Shown here piece by piece: positions 17,914 to 26,428 of a stretch of 64,000 nt of DNA. Origin of the DNA: Mesorhizobium sp. (GTDB lineage Bacteria > Pseudomonadota > Alphaproteobacteria > Rhizobiales > Rhizobiaceae); NCBI GenBank assembly GCA_027492275.1, contig JAPUFC010000048.1, forward strand, positions 3,138-67,137, in the 5' to 3' direction. Under the pieces are notes generated by a model. The model was not told the origin of the DNA. It searched no databases and was given only the letters and a program-made list of their open reading frames with translations. The position numbers were made by a program, and so were the translations under genes. Each line of letters begins with the position of its first letter. Within the stretch, counting starts at the first letter, position 1.

Positions 17914-19206
17914 ATGGGTTTCAGCGCCACGTCCTCCTGTTGCCGGCGCGACCGGCAGGCCGGCCTCCGGCAATGTCTGCGGGCCGGGGGCGCAAGGGCT
18001 GCCGCGCTGATTCTTCTCGCGCTGCTCGGCGGCTGCGGCGGCCGCCTCGAGGGGGTGCTGGTGCCGCTGACGGCCCCGCCCGCCTCTTCAGAGTCCGTCG
18101 TCAGCATGCTGGTGGCGACCAGCCGGCAGCCGACGGGCGATCCCGCGACCCTGTTCTCCGGCGAGCGCAGCACCGAGCTTTCGCTCACCGACATCGCGGT
18201 GTCTATCCCGCCGAATCGCCAGCCGGGCACCGTGCAGTGGCCGCGCAGGCTGCCGCCCGATCCGGCCACCGATTTCGCGGTGGTGCACGCGACGCCTGTC
18301 GACATGGCGGGCGCCCGCGCGTGGTTCCACGACCACAATCGCGGCGGGCGCGTGCTGGTTTTCGTGCACGGCTTCAACAACCGCTACGAGGACTCGGTCT
18401 TCCGCTTCAGCCAGATCGTCCACGATTCCGGCGCGGCGGTGACGCCCATCCTGTTCACCTGGCCGTCGCGGGCCCGCGTGGTCGACTACAATTACGACAA
18501 GGAAAGCACCAATTTCTCCCGCACCGCGCTGGAACAGACGCTGGAAGCGCTGGTGGAGGAGCGCGGCGTCACCGAGATCACGGTGATGGCGCATTCGATG
18601 GGCACGTGGCTGGCGATGGAATCGCTGCGCCAGATGGGCATCAGGCGCGGCGGCGTGCCGGCCAAGATCAAGGACGTGATGCTGGCCTCGCCCGACCTCG
18701 ACGTCGACGTCTTCACCCGGCAGTGGAACGAGCTGGGCGACCACAAACCGCATTTCACCATCTTCGTGTCGCGCGACGACAGGGCGCTCGCGCTGTCGCG
18801 GCTGATCTCGGGCGGCGTGCAGCGGGTCGGCGCGATCAATCCCGCCGAGGAGCCCTACCGGAGCCGGCTGGAGGAGGCCGGAATCGTCGCCATCGACCTG
18901 ACCAAGGTGAAGAGCGGCGACCGGCTGCACCACGGAAAGTTCGCCGAAAGTCCGCAGATCGTCCAGGCGATCGGCTCGCGGTTGATGAACGGCCAGACGC
19001 TCACCGACGAGCGGATCGGGCTCGGCGACCGCATCGGCACCGCCGTCGGCGGTACGATCGGGACCGTCGGCGTCATCGCCGGCACCGCCGTCAGCGCGCC
19101 GGTCAAAGTGATCGAGGGCCAGCCGCTCTACGAACGCCCGGACGGAGCCCGCCCGGCGGTACAGCGCGGCGTCCCGAACGAGGCCGAATCAGGGCAGGAC
19201 CACTAG
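17914..19206 (+). CDS. Alpha/beta hydrolase (DUF900-like esterase), predicted lipoprotein
   Basis: The 430-aa protein has a hydrophobic segment ending in a lipobox LGGC (Cys41), so it is probably exported and lipid-anchored. The hydrolase domain contains FVHGFNN (oxyanion), PILFTWPSRARVVDYNYDKES, and the nucleophile elbow AHSMGTWLA. These place it in the DUF900 (esterase/lipase-like) family. A glycine- and threonine-rich helix near residues 370-400 (GTAVGGTIGTVGVIAGTAV) resembles a glycine zipper. The ATG at 17914 is the nearest upstream start giving a signal sequence. It stands alone, followed by tRNA-Ser on the opposite strand. Confidence 0.85.
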   Translation: MGFSATSSCCRRDRQAGLRQCLRAGGARAAALILLALLGGCGGRLEGVLVPLTAPPASSESVVSMLVATSRQPTGDPATLFSGERSTELSLTDIAVSIPPNRQPGTVQWPRRLPPDPATDFAVVHATPVDMAGARAWFHDHNRGGRVLVFVHGFNNRYEDSVFRFSQIVHDSGAAVTPILFTWPSRARVVDYNYDKESTNFSRTALEQTLEALVEERGVTEITVMAHSMGTWLAMESLRQMGIRRGGVPAKIKDVMLASPDLDVDVFTRQWNELGDHKPHFTIFVSRDDRALALSRLISGGVQRVGAINPAEEPYRSRLEEAGIVAIDLTKVKSGDRLHHGKFAESPQIVQAIGSRLMNGQTLTDERIGLGDRIGTAVGGTIGTVGVIAGTAVSAPVKVIEGQPLYERPDGARPAVQRGVPNEAESGQDH

Positions 19207-19351
19207 AAGACCGGCGGAAGAATCGGCGTCGCCCATCTGCGCTTGCCGACCGCGAATCGGGTGTGTGTCCAGGGGACGGACAGCCCGGGCTAACCGCGTC
19301 ATGGTCAAAGGAGAGGCTGGAGGCAGAAAATGCGAATTGCGACTCGCGGCA

Positions 19352-19442
19352 TGGCGGAGAGGAAGGGATTCGAACCCTCGAGAAGCTTTTGACCTCTACT
19401 CCCTTAGCAGGGGAGCGCCTTCGACCACTCGGCCACCTCTCC
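19352..19442 (-). tRNA. tRNA-Ser (anticodon GCU)
   Basis: Read on the minus strand, a 7-bp acceptor stem GGAGAGG/CCTCTCC, discriminator G and encoded CCA are visible. The D arm is GCCGAGTGGTCGAAGGC, and the anticodon arm TCCCCTGCTAAGGGA carries anticodon GCT. A long variable arm follows, then the T arm GGGTTCGAATCCC. The class II structure and anticodon give serine, reading AGC/AGU. It is 157 bases from the end of the esterase gene. Confidence 0.97.
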
Positions 19443-19818
19443 GTCGCGCCGGTGGATAAAGAAAACGGCGGGCATAATCAATAAGCCTGCTCACCGGTCC
19501 GCAAGAATCGACTCCGCCTTGGATGATTCTGATGGAAACCGTGCCGTTTCAGGACCGCGCGTCCGCTCTGGCTCTGCATCGCGCTCCAGCACCGCCCGAC
19601 TTCGTGACATTTGCGCAACAGATGCACAGGATAGCGGCAGGTACGCGGGCTTGGCGGCAGGATCATGATTGAACCGTGGCGATGTATGGGTAATGTCGGC
19701 CTCGAAGAAGTCGCGGTGCGCGTCTTTTTCGTTTGGGGGATGGGGTAAGGGAACGCTGTCCTTCGGTAACAATAAGACCCGAACTTCGTTTTAAGAACTT
19801 TTGACTGGAGGTCAGAAA
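19443..19818. other. Non-coding region between tRNA-Ser and porin 1
   Basis: This 376-base stretch holds no convincing gene. It is comparatively AT-rich just before the porin (taagaacttttgactggagg) and should contain the porin promoter and 5' leader; GGAGG lies 8 bases before the ATG at 19819. Three GANTC sites are packed into 19505-19529 (GAATC, GACTC, GATTC). Confidence 0.6.
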
Positions 19819-21081
19819 ATGAACATCAAGAGCCTTCTCCTCGGCTCGGCTGCGGCCCTCGTCGCAGTTACCGGTGCGCGCGCCGCCGACGCCGTCGTCG
19901 TCGCCGAACCGGAGCCCGTCGAGTACGTTCGCGTCTGCGACACCTACGGCGCCGGCTTCTTCTACATCCCGGGCACCGAGACCTGCATGCGCATCGGCGG
20001 CCTGCTGCGTTACGACATCGACTGGAACAACGCGCCCGACGCCATCTACGTCGATCCGACCCCGGACAGCGATCCGGTCAGCGGCACGATCACCATCAAC
20101 CCTCCCGGACCGAACAACACCACCGTCATCAGCTTCAACAATGACGGGTCGGTGTTCATCAACGGCGTCTTCACGCCGCGCATCACGATCGACCTGGACG
20201 CCTTCGATCCGGAAGACAACTCCGCGACCATCACGCAGCGCGGCCTCGACGAAGGCTGGGCGAAGACCGCCATGGCGCGCATCAACATTGACGTCCGGTC
20301 GGAGACCGAGTTCGGCACCTTCCGCCGCTTCATCCGTCTGGAAGGCACGTCCAACAGCGGCACCAACTCCGGTGGCCTCAACATCGTCTACGCCTATGTC
20401 GAGCTTGGCGGCCTGCTCGTCGGCCTCTACGAGTCGCTGTATGACGGTGGCCTGACGCCCGAGTTCGAGCAGATCAACCCGCAGGGTGGCCGTACCCACC
20501 AGATCCGCTACACCTTCTCGGGTGGCAACGGCATCACCGCGGCGGTCTCGCTGGAAGAAGAGGATTACAACCTCGACTACACGCCGAACGTGGTCGGCAA
20601 CCTGCGTATCGCGCAGGGCTGGGGTTCGGCTTCGGCCTGGGCTGCCTACGACGCCACGGCCGAAGAGTGGGCTGCCAAGGGCATCCTGACCTTCAAGGCC
20701 TCGGACGCCATCACCCTCGAACTCGCTGGCACCTACGAGTCCGGCAGCAGCGCCTACAGCGTTCTCTCCGGCTGGCAGGGCAACGTTGCGCAGGCTCTGA
20801 GGTACTACGTCAGCGGTGGAAGCTGGGTCCGCGCCATCGGCGGCTACGAAGCGTCGCTGGCTGGTGCCGTTAGCTTCAAGGCTAACGATAAGCTGACCCT
20901 GCGCGCCGGCGGTCAGTACTTCTGGAACGCCCACCTGAACGGCTCGGACGACTACGCCATCGGCGGTCAGGTGGACTACACCATCGTCCAGAACTTGCTC
21001 CTGCGCGGTCAGGTCCGCTACAATGGCGGCGACAGCCAGGACTTCTGGGACGGTAAGATCCGTCTCGAGTCTTCGTTCTAA
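19819..21081 (+). CDS. Outer-membrane porin 1, RopA/Porin_2 family
   Basis: The 420-aa protein forms a beta-barrel diffusion channel. A signal peptide of 22 residues ends in ARA, followed by the rhizobial porin start AVVVAEPEPVEYVRVCDTYG and the conserved YIPGTETCMRIGG. The C-terminus ends in LESSF, an outer-membrane sorting signal with terminal Phe. A Thr/Asn/Pro/Asp-rich segment of about 50 residues (about 60-110) is longer than I expect for RopA and may be a surface loop. Its first 528 bases past the second codon are identical but for one base to porin 2, whereas the rest diverges. A strong terminator follows. Confidence 0.94.
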   Translation: MNIKSLLLGSAAALVAVTGARAADAVVVAEPEPVEYVRVCDTYGAGFFYIPGTETCMRIGGLLRYDIDWNNAPDAIYVDPTPDSDPVSGTITINPPGPNNTTVISFNNDGSVFINGVFTPRITIDLDAFDPEDNSATITQRGLDEGWAKTAMARINIDVRSETEFGTFRRFIRLEGTSNSGTNSGGLNIVYAYVELGGLLVGLYESLYDGGLTPEFEQINPQGGRTHQIRYTFSGGNGITAAVSLEEEDYNLDYTPNVVGNLRIAQGWGSASAWAAYDATAEEWAAKGILTFKASDAITLELAGTYESGSSAYSVLSGWQGNVAQALRYYVSGGSWVRAIGGYEASLAGAVSFKANDKLTLRAGGQYFWNAHLNGSDDYAIGGQVDYTIVQNLLLRGQVRYNGGDSQDFWDGKIRLESSF

Positions 21082-21101
21082 TCCTTACCCAAGGACCAAG
21101 G

Positions 21102-21130
21102 AGCCCGGCGGGAAACCGCCGGGCTTTTTT
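21102..21130 (+). terminator. Rho-independent terminator after porin 1
   Basis: The stem gcccggcgg/ccgccgggc with a GAAA loop and six T residues starts 20 bases after the porin 1 stop. The same hairpin follows porin 2, so the duplication included the 3' end. Confidence 0.93.
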
Positions 21131-21934
21131 CGTTTGGGGCCACTGTCGAGTTCCCTCTTCCGACGTTCGCCGAGACCGATCAAAGTCCATCCCCTTTGCA
21201 AGATCGCCGGAACTGGTGGGGTCTGCGCCGGCACGTCGCGCAGGTTTGCGAAACGTCGCGCAGGTTTGCGAAAGCGATGAGGTTCGGGAAGCCAGGCACC
21301 AACCCGACGAGCCCCATCCGCCCCTCCGAAGCTGCGGGTGGACGCCGGCCTCGTCTCTCCCGTGCCGAGATCGCGACTCCGTGGACCGTCTCCGGCCTGT
21401 CCGGTACTCCGGCACGACGAGAAGATGGGCAAACGACTCGCGACACACGCTTGCCGCAGACGGACCGAATCCTCCCTACCCCCTTCCAGGTTTGCAACGT
21501 TCCAGCTTCCCGTCTGCGCACAGGTTCCCGCCCCGAAGCCGCGTCCTTGCCTCGGAGGACATGCCTGGCAAACGGATGCCGCAGCCTAGCATTCTCCTGC
21601 TGTCCGCGGTGATTCGCGACCAATCGGACGCCCTCGCCAGACCTTGCCGCGGCAAGCAAACGGAAGCAGCAGATGGCGTGTAATTAAGCAGAAATGTGCC
21701 CACAACTTCGGCAGTCCGGACCGAAAACTTATTGTATTCTTAATGCCTTGCGCCGAATCGTGGATTTTCTGCAACATCAACTCTGGATTGTTCGGTGTAT
21801 CGGTGTAGAACGCCGTCATTCGGATTGAAGGTCCCGAAAACTGGGCTATCCTTCCTGAAATTCGCTTCCTGGACTTCGCAAAAAGCAGGCGGTGCCCCAA
21901 GAGCCGCCTCAAGCATCAGACTGGAGACCTCCCA
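21131..21934. other. Long non-coding region between the two porin genes
   Basis: These 804 bases contain short open frames on both strands but none with a recognisable product or good ribosome site, so I treat the region as non-coding. It holds a tandem pair of 20-base repeats at 21234-21273 and an AT-rich last 250 bases (from about 21660) that should carry the porin 2 promoter and leader. The 5' leaders of the two porins share little beyond ACTGGAG. A regulatory RNA in this gap is possible but unsupported. Confidence 0.6.
21234..21273. repeat. Tandem direct repeat, 2 x 20 bp
   Basis: Two perfect back-to-back copies of cgtcgcgcaggtttgcgaaa lie in the inter-porin gap. A shorter, imperfect relative (ccaggtttgcaacgt) lies near 21487. 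Function is unknown. Confidence 0.9.
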
Positions 21935-23191
21935 ATGACCATCAAGAGCCTTCTCCTCGGCTCGGCTGCGGCCCTCGTCGCAGTTACCGGTGTGCGCGCC
22001 GCCGACGCCGTCGTCGTCGCCGAACCGGAGCCCGTCGAGTACGTTCGCGTCTGCGACACCTACGGCGCCGGCTTCTTCTACATCCCGGGCACCGAGACCT
22101 GCATGCGCATCGGCGGCCTGCTGCGTTACGACATCGACTGGAACAACGCGCCCGACGCCATCTACGTCGATCCGACCCCGGACAGCGATCCGGTCAGCGG
22201 CACGATCACCATCAACCCTCCCGGACCGAACAACACCACCGTCATCAGCTTCAACAATGACGGGTCGGTGTTCATCAACGGCGTCTTCACGCCGCGCATC
22301 ACGATCGACCTGGACGCCTTCGATCCGGAAGACAACTCCGCGACCATCACGCAGCGCGGCCTCGACGAAGGCTGGGCGAAGACCGCCATGGCGCGCATCA
22401 ACATTGACGTCCGGTCGGAGACCGAGTTCGGCACCTTCCGCCGCTTCATCCGTCTGGAAGGCACGTCGAGCAGCGGCACCAATTCCGGCAGCCTGCAGGT
22501 CGCCTTCGCCTATGTCGAGCTCGGCGGTCTGCTCGTCGGCCTCTACGACACGCTCTATGACGGCGAGATGTCGCCGGAATTCGATTCGGGCGGCGGCAGC
22601 CCGGCCCACCAGATCCGCTACACCTTCGGCGGCGGCAACGGCATCACCGCCCAGCTCTCGATCGAAGAGCAGGACTACAATCTCGACTACACGCCCAACG
22701 TCGTCGGCAAGCTGATGATCGAGCAGGGCTGGGGTTCGGCCGCCGGCTTCGTCGCCTACGACGCCACGACCGAGGAGTGGGCGGCCAAGCTGCTCGCGGC
22801 CTTCAAGGTGACCGACGCCATCACGCTCGAAGGCATGGCCACCTACGAAAGCGGCTCCAGCGACTTCAGCGTCCTGTCCGGCTGGCAGGGCAACGTCACC
22901 GAAGCGCTCGCCTACTTCAACGACGGCACCTCCTGGGTCGCGGCGATCGGCGGCTACGAGTACTCGCTCGCCGCCGCGGTGTCGTTCCAGGCCACCGACA
23001 AGCTGAACCTGAAGGTCGGCGGCCAGTACTTCGCCAACGCCCACATCAACGGCTCCGACGACTACGCCATCGGCGGCCAGGTGGACTACACCGTTGTCGA
23101 GAACATGCTGCTGCGCGGCCAGGTCCGCTACAATGGCGGCGACAGCCAGGACTTCTGGGACGGCAAGATCCGCCTCGAATCCTCGTTCTGA
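21935..23191 (+). CDS. Outer-membrane porin 2, RopA/Porin_2 family
   Basis: A second porin gene of 418 aa, in tandem with porin 1. The signal peptide ends VRA instead of ARA, a change from the only mismatch (C to T) in the shared 528-base tract. From about residue 178 the sequence departs from porin 1 (GSLQVAF against GGLNIVY), while keeping the barrel pattern and the same LESSF end. The 3' half has visibly higher third-position GC than porin 1. Start ATG follows ctggagacctccca. The same hairpin terminator follows. Different substrates or surface antigens for the pair are plausible but not shown. Confidence 0.94.
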   Translation: MTIKSLLLGSAAALVAVTGVRAADAVVVAEPEPVEYVRVCDTYGAGFFYIPGTETCMRIGGLLRYDIDWNNAPDAIYVDPTPDSDPVSGTITINPPGPNNTTVISFNNDGSVFINGVFTPRITIDLDAFDPEDNSATITQRGLDEGWAKTAMARINIDVRSETEFGTFRRFIRLEGTSSSGTNSGSLQVAFAYVELGGLLVGLYDTLYDGEMSPEFDSGGGSPAHQIRYTFGGGNGITAQLSIEEQDYNLDYTPNVVGKLMIEQGWGSAAGFVAYDATTEEWAAKLLAAFKVTDAITLEGMATYESGSSDFSVLSGWQGNVTEALAYFNDGTSWVAAIGGYEYSLAAAVSFQATDKLNLKVGGQYFANAHINGSDDYAIGGQVDYTVVENMLLRGQVRYNGGDSQDFWDGKIRLESSF

Positions 23192-23212
23192 CCGGCCTGA
23201 TCCCGATCACCG

Positions 23213-23247
23213 AAAGCCCGGCGGGAAACCGCCGGGCTTTTCTTTTT
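23213..23247 (+). terminator. Rho-independent terminator after porin 2
   Basis: The stem aaagcccggcgg/ccgccgggcttt with a GAAA loop and a tcttttt tail starts about 22 bases after the stop. The stem core matches the porin 1 terminator. Confidence 0.93.
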
Positions 23248-23350
23248 CGGCGCGTGTTCGCCGCGGCGTATTTCCGCTTCGGTCTTCGTCCGGCATGCTA
23301 TGATCGGTTGCCGCCCACGCGGCTGCCACCCGCCTGCCGCCCGAGGTTCC

Positions 23351-24463
23351 ATGCGCGACCGCCCCTTTCCCACGCCGCTCATCCGCGCGCTCGCCGCGAC
23401 GGTGCCCTTCGTCGGGCCGGAAACGCAGGAGCGGGCGAGCGGACGACCGTTTCGCGCCCGCATCGGCGCCAACGAGAGCGGTTTCGGCCCGGCTCCCTCC
23501 GTCATCGCGGCGATGGAGGCGGCGGTCGGCGACATGTGGAAATACGGCGACCCGGAGAATTTCGATCTCCGCGCGGCGCTGGCCGCGCATCATGGCGTCG
23601 GCGTTGACAACGTCCTGATCGGAGAAGGGGTCGACGGCCTGCTCGGCCTGTCGGTTCGCATGTTCGCCGAGCCCGGCGCGGCGGTGGTCACGTCGCTCGG
23701 AGGCTACCCGACCTTCAACTTCCATGTCGCCGGTTTCGGTGCGCGGCTGGTCCCGGTGCCCTATGAGCGCGATCGCGAAAATCTCCACGGGCTGGCGGAG
23801 GCCGCGCGCCGGGAAAAGCCCGCACTGGTCTATCTGGCCAACCCGGACAATCCGATGGGAAGCTGGTGGGAGGCGCCGGAGGTGGAGCGCTTCATGGCGG
23901 CTCTTCCCGCGAGCAGCATGCTGCTTCTCGACGAGGCCTATGGGGAGACGGCGCCGGCCTCGGCGCTGCCGCCAATCGACGTGTCGCGGCCGAACGTCAT
24001 CCGGCTGCGGACCTTCTCCAAGGCCTATGGCCTGGCCGGGCTGCGCTGCGGCTATGCCATCGCCGAAGCGGGGGTGATCCGGGAATTCGAGAAGATCCGC
24101 GCGCATTACGGGATGAACCGCATGGCGCTGACCGCCGCGCAGGCGGCGCTGCGCGACCAGGCCTATCTGCGCGAGGTCGTCGCCAAAGTGGAGGCAGGAC
24201 GCGGCAGGCTGGCGCGCATCGCGGCGGAGAACGGATTGCGGCCCCTGCCCTCGGCGACCAATTTCGTGGCGATCGACTGCGGGCGGGACGGCGTGTTCGC
24301 CAAGGCGGTGCTGGATGCGCTGCTGGCGCGCGGCATTTTCGTGCGCAAACCCATGGTGCCGGTGCTCGACCGCTGCATCCGGGTCAGCGTCGGGCTGGAC
24401 CACGAACTCGACCTGTTCGCGGAAGAACTGCCGCGAGCGCTCACGGCCGCCGCCCGCGGATGA
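23351..24463 (+). CDS. PLP-dependent aminotransferase, HisC-like
   Basis: The 370-aa protein is a fold type I aminotransferase close to histidinol-phosphate aminotransferase. It shows ARIGANESGFGPAPS near the start, YLANPDNPMGSWW, LLLDEAYGE with the Asp that contacts the pyridine nitrogen, the Schiff-base lysine in RTFSKAYGLAGLRCGY, and the late FVRKPMVP...IRVSVG. It may act on histidinol phosphate or aromatic amino acids. It is not next to other histidine genes, so I do not call it hisC. The ATG at 23351 gives the usual N-terminus. It stands alone after the porin terminator. Confidence 0.88.
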   Translation: MRDRPFPTPLIRALAATVPFVGPETQERASGRPFRARIGANESGFGPAPSVIAAMEAAVGDMWKYGDPENFDLRAALAAHHGVGVDNVLIGEGVDGLLGLSVRMFAEPGAAVVTSLGGYPTFNFHVAGFGARLVPVPYERDRENLHGLAEAARREKPALVYLANPDNPMGSWWEAPEVERFMAALPASSMLLLDEAYGETAPASALPPIDVSRPNVIRLRTFSKAYGLAGLRCGYAIAEAGVIREFEKIRAHYGMNRMALTAAQAALRDQAYLREVVAKVEAGRGRLARIAAENGLRPLPSATNFVAIDCGRDGVFAKAVLDALLARGIFVRKPMVPVLDRCIRVSVGLDHELDLFAEELPRALTAAARG

Positions 24464-24552
24464 ACGCATCGCCCGAGAGGCGGCCAAGCCCTTGGGAAAC
24501 CGAAAGTTTACCGACTCAGCGCAAATCTGGCGTCTCACAGCAGAGCGAGCGA

Positions 24553-24807
24553 ATGACCCAGATCGTAGCATTTCCCATGACCGCGCAAGCCAACGAAGTC
24601 CGGCTTGCCGCCGATGCGCTCTGCGCGCTGCACGGAGAGGCGGCGAACACGTTCTGGCGGCAGACGATCGCGCGGCTGCGTCTGCAACTGGCCGAGGGCG
24701 GCGTCGATCGCGAGGACGGCGAACGGGAACTGCGCGCGTTCTGCAACGCGGTGTTCGCCCGCGTGCGGGAGACGGGCGCGCCGGCCGGGTCCGAGAAAAC
24801 CGGCTGA
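24553..24807 (+). CDS. Small hypothetical protein (possibly DUF6074-like)
   Basis: An 84-aa protein starting MTQIVAFPMTAQANEVRLAA, with FWRQTIARLRLQLAEGG and a helical, basic middle. The IVAFP start and FW...L...G pattern remind me of the short rhizobial DUF6074 proteins, but I cannot confirm it. No signal peptide or membrane segment is seen. It lies between the aminotransferase gene and the convergent pccR. Confidence 0.6.
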   Translation: MTQIVAFPMTAQANEVRLAADALCALHGEAANTFWRQTIARLRLQLAEGGVDREDGERELRAFCNAVFARVRETGAPAGSEKTG

Positions 24808-24835
24808 CGCATCCGGTGTGGCCGAACGACCGCCG

Positions 24836-26248
24836 TCACTGGATGTCGTAGGGCACCACGCCGCGTGACAGCGGATCGACCGTGATGCGATGCTTGAGCG
24901 GCGGCACGGCCCGCTGCTCGCAGTTGCTGCGGCTGCAGATCCGGCACGATATGCCGATCGGGTCGAAGGCCGAGCGCGAGGCGAGATCGAGCCCGTCCGC
25001 ATAGACGAAGTCGGCGGCGTAGGAAATCTCGCAGCCCAGCGCGATGGCGTAGCGGCGATGCAGGGCGTTGAAGCCGCCGCCGCCTTTCGAAATCTCCGTC
25101 GCCACCGACAGATAGCGCACGCCGTCCGGCGTTTCGGCGAGTTGGCGCACGATCCGGCCGGGCGTCTCGAAGGCCTGATGCACGTTCCACAAGGGGCAGG
25201 CCGCGCCGAAGCGGGCGAATTGCAGCTTCGCGGCGCTGTGGCGCTTGGTGATGTTGCCGGCGCGGTCCATGCGGGCGAAGAAGACCGGCACGCCCTTCGA
25301 TCCCGGCCGCTGCAAGGTCGACAGCCGGTGCGCCACCTGCTCGACGCTGGCGCCGAAGCGGGCCGCCAGCAGGTCGAGATCGTGGCGAAGCTCCTTCGCC
25401 GCCGCCAGGAACGGCTGGTAGGGCAGGACGAGCGCGCCGGCGAAATAGTTTCGAAGCCCGATCTTGCAGATGTCCGCCGCCTCGGGCGTGCGGAAATCGG
25501 CCTGGCGCGCGGTCGCTTCCACCGCGCCCGCCATGTCCAGCGCGGCGATCTGGAACGCCATCTGGAACGTGCGGGTGGGCGGCGGGGAATAGGGATTGAC
25601 GAACAGCACGCGCGAGGCCGGATCGTAACGCCGCAACACCCCCTCGCCCGGCTCGGCGCGGATGACGCGGACGCCATGGCGCGCTTCCAGATGCGCCGCA
25701 AGCGCGAGACCGGCGTCACGCTCGGGCAGGCCCAGTTCGCCGGCCAGCCTTTCGGCCGCCATGTCCAGCTCGTGAATGTAGTTGTCGACGAAGTGGAAGA
25801 AGTCCCGCACCTCCTCGTAGGGCGTGGTCTCGACGAAGGCCGCCGTTCGCCCGAGCGTGTCGTCCAGGCTGGCGAGCTGCTCGCTGGTGCGGCGATAGGC
25901 CTGATGGCAGGCGATGAGCGCATGGGCGAGGCCCGGCGCGTTCTGCGTCACCAGCTTCAATTCCTGCAGGCCGGGAGAATAGGCGTCGAAGACCGGGTCG
26001 GCCAGCGCCTCGCTCAGCGCCGACAGCAACCGGTCGCCGTCGCTGGACGAGATCGTGCCGATGTCGATCTGGAATTTTTCCGCCAGAGCGAGAAGGACGG
26101 CGGCGGACACCGGACGCTGGTTGTTCTCGATCTGGTTCAGGTAGCTGGTCGAGATGCCCAGCCTGTCGGCGAAGGCCGACTGGGTGGCCTTCGTCGTCTC
26201 GCGCAATTCGCGGATGCGGCGGCCGATATAGAGCTTGCCCAATGCCAT
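24836..26248 (-). CDS. pccR: Short-chain fatty acyl transcriptional regulator (PccR/ScfR family)
   Basis: The 470-aa protein has an N-terminal XRE helix-turn-helix (about residues 9-63, with [27 protein letters not shown] as recognition unit). A central metallopeptidase-like (IrrE/ImmA-related) region and a C-terminal ligand domain follow, with a CRICSRSNC cysteine cluster near the end. This is the architecture of PccR of Rhodobacter and RamB of actinobacteria, which sense acyl-CoAs and control propionyl-CoA carboxylase or glyoxylate genes. It diverges from pccB across 180 bases that hold TTTGCAA-type sites, which fits a local regulator that also controls itself. Confidence 0.9.
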   Translation of the reverse strand: MALGKLYIGRRIRELRETTKATQSAFADRLGISTSYLNQIENNQRPVSAAVLLALAEKFQIDIGTISSSDGDRLLSALSEALADPVFDAYSPGLQELKLVTQNAPGLAHALIACHQAYRRTSEQLASLDDTLGRTAAFVETTPYEEVRDFFHFVDNYIHELDMAAERLAGELGLPERDAGLALAAHLEARHGVRVIRAEPGEGVLRRYDPASRVLFVNPYSPPPTRTFQMAFQIAALDMAGAVEATARQADFRTPEAADICKIGLRNYFAGALVLPYQPFLAAAKELRHDLDLLAARFGASVEQVAHRLSTLQRPGSKGVPVFFARMDRAGNITKRHSAAKLQFARFGAACPLWNVHQAFETPGRIVRQLAETPDGVRYLSVATEISKGGGGFNALHRRYAIALGCEISYAADFVYADGLDLASRSAFDPIGISCRICSRSNCEQRAVPPLKHRITVDPLSRGVVPYDIQ

Positions 26249-26310
26249 GTTTGCAATTTCGCAATTCGCATTTTTGTTTTTTCTACACTACGCTTTTGCA
26301 CATGTTCAAA
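26249..26310. promoter_or_regulatory. Candidate PccR operators (TTTGCAA-type sites)
   Basis: Between pccR and pccB, TTTGCAAT begins at 26250 and is followed at once by the related octamers TTCGCAAT and TCGCATTT. A second site TTTTGCACATGTTCAAA spans 26294-26310. PccR/RamB-type regulators are known to use TTTGCAAA-like motifs, so these are likely operators. The first site abuts the pccR start codon, which would suit autorepression. Confidence 0.55.
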
Positions 26311-26428
26311 CGTTTTCTCGGCGTGCGGCTTTCCCTATGCCCCACGCAAGCCACGTCGCGGAAAACCATGGCGTTTTGCCGGAAGCTGGCTGAAAATGCG
26401 GGACATCCGGGCGGAGGACAGGCGTTTC

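Noticed and set aside
21234-21273. Possible CRISPR or satellite array in the inter-porin gap
   Set aside because: Only two copies without spacers; no cas genes anywhere in the window.
21085-21683. Several 80-190 codon frames on both strands in the inter-porin gap
   Set aside because: They overlap each other, cross the porin 1 terminator or the 20-bp tandem repeats, and have no recognisable product.
19819-23191. Porin duplication interpreted as insertion by a mobile element
   Set aside because: No transposase, terminal inverted repeats or target duplications are present; tandem duplication with conversion explains the data.
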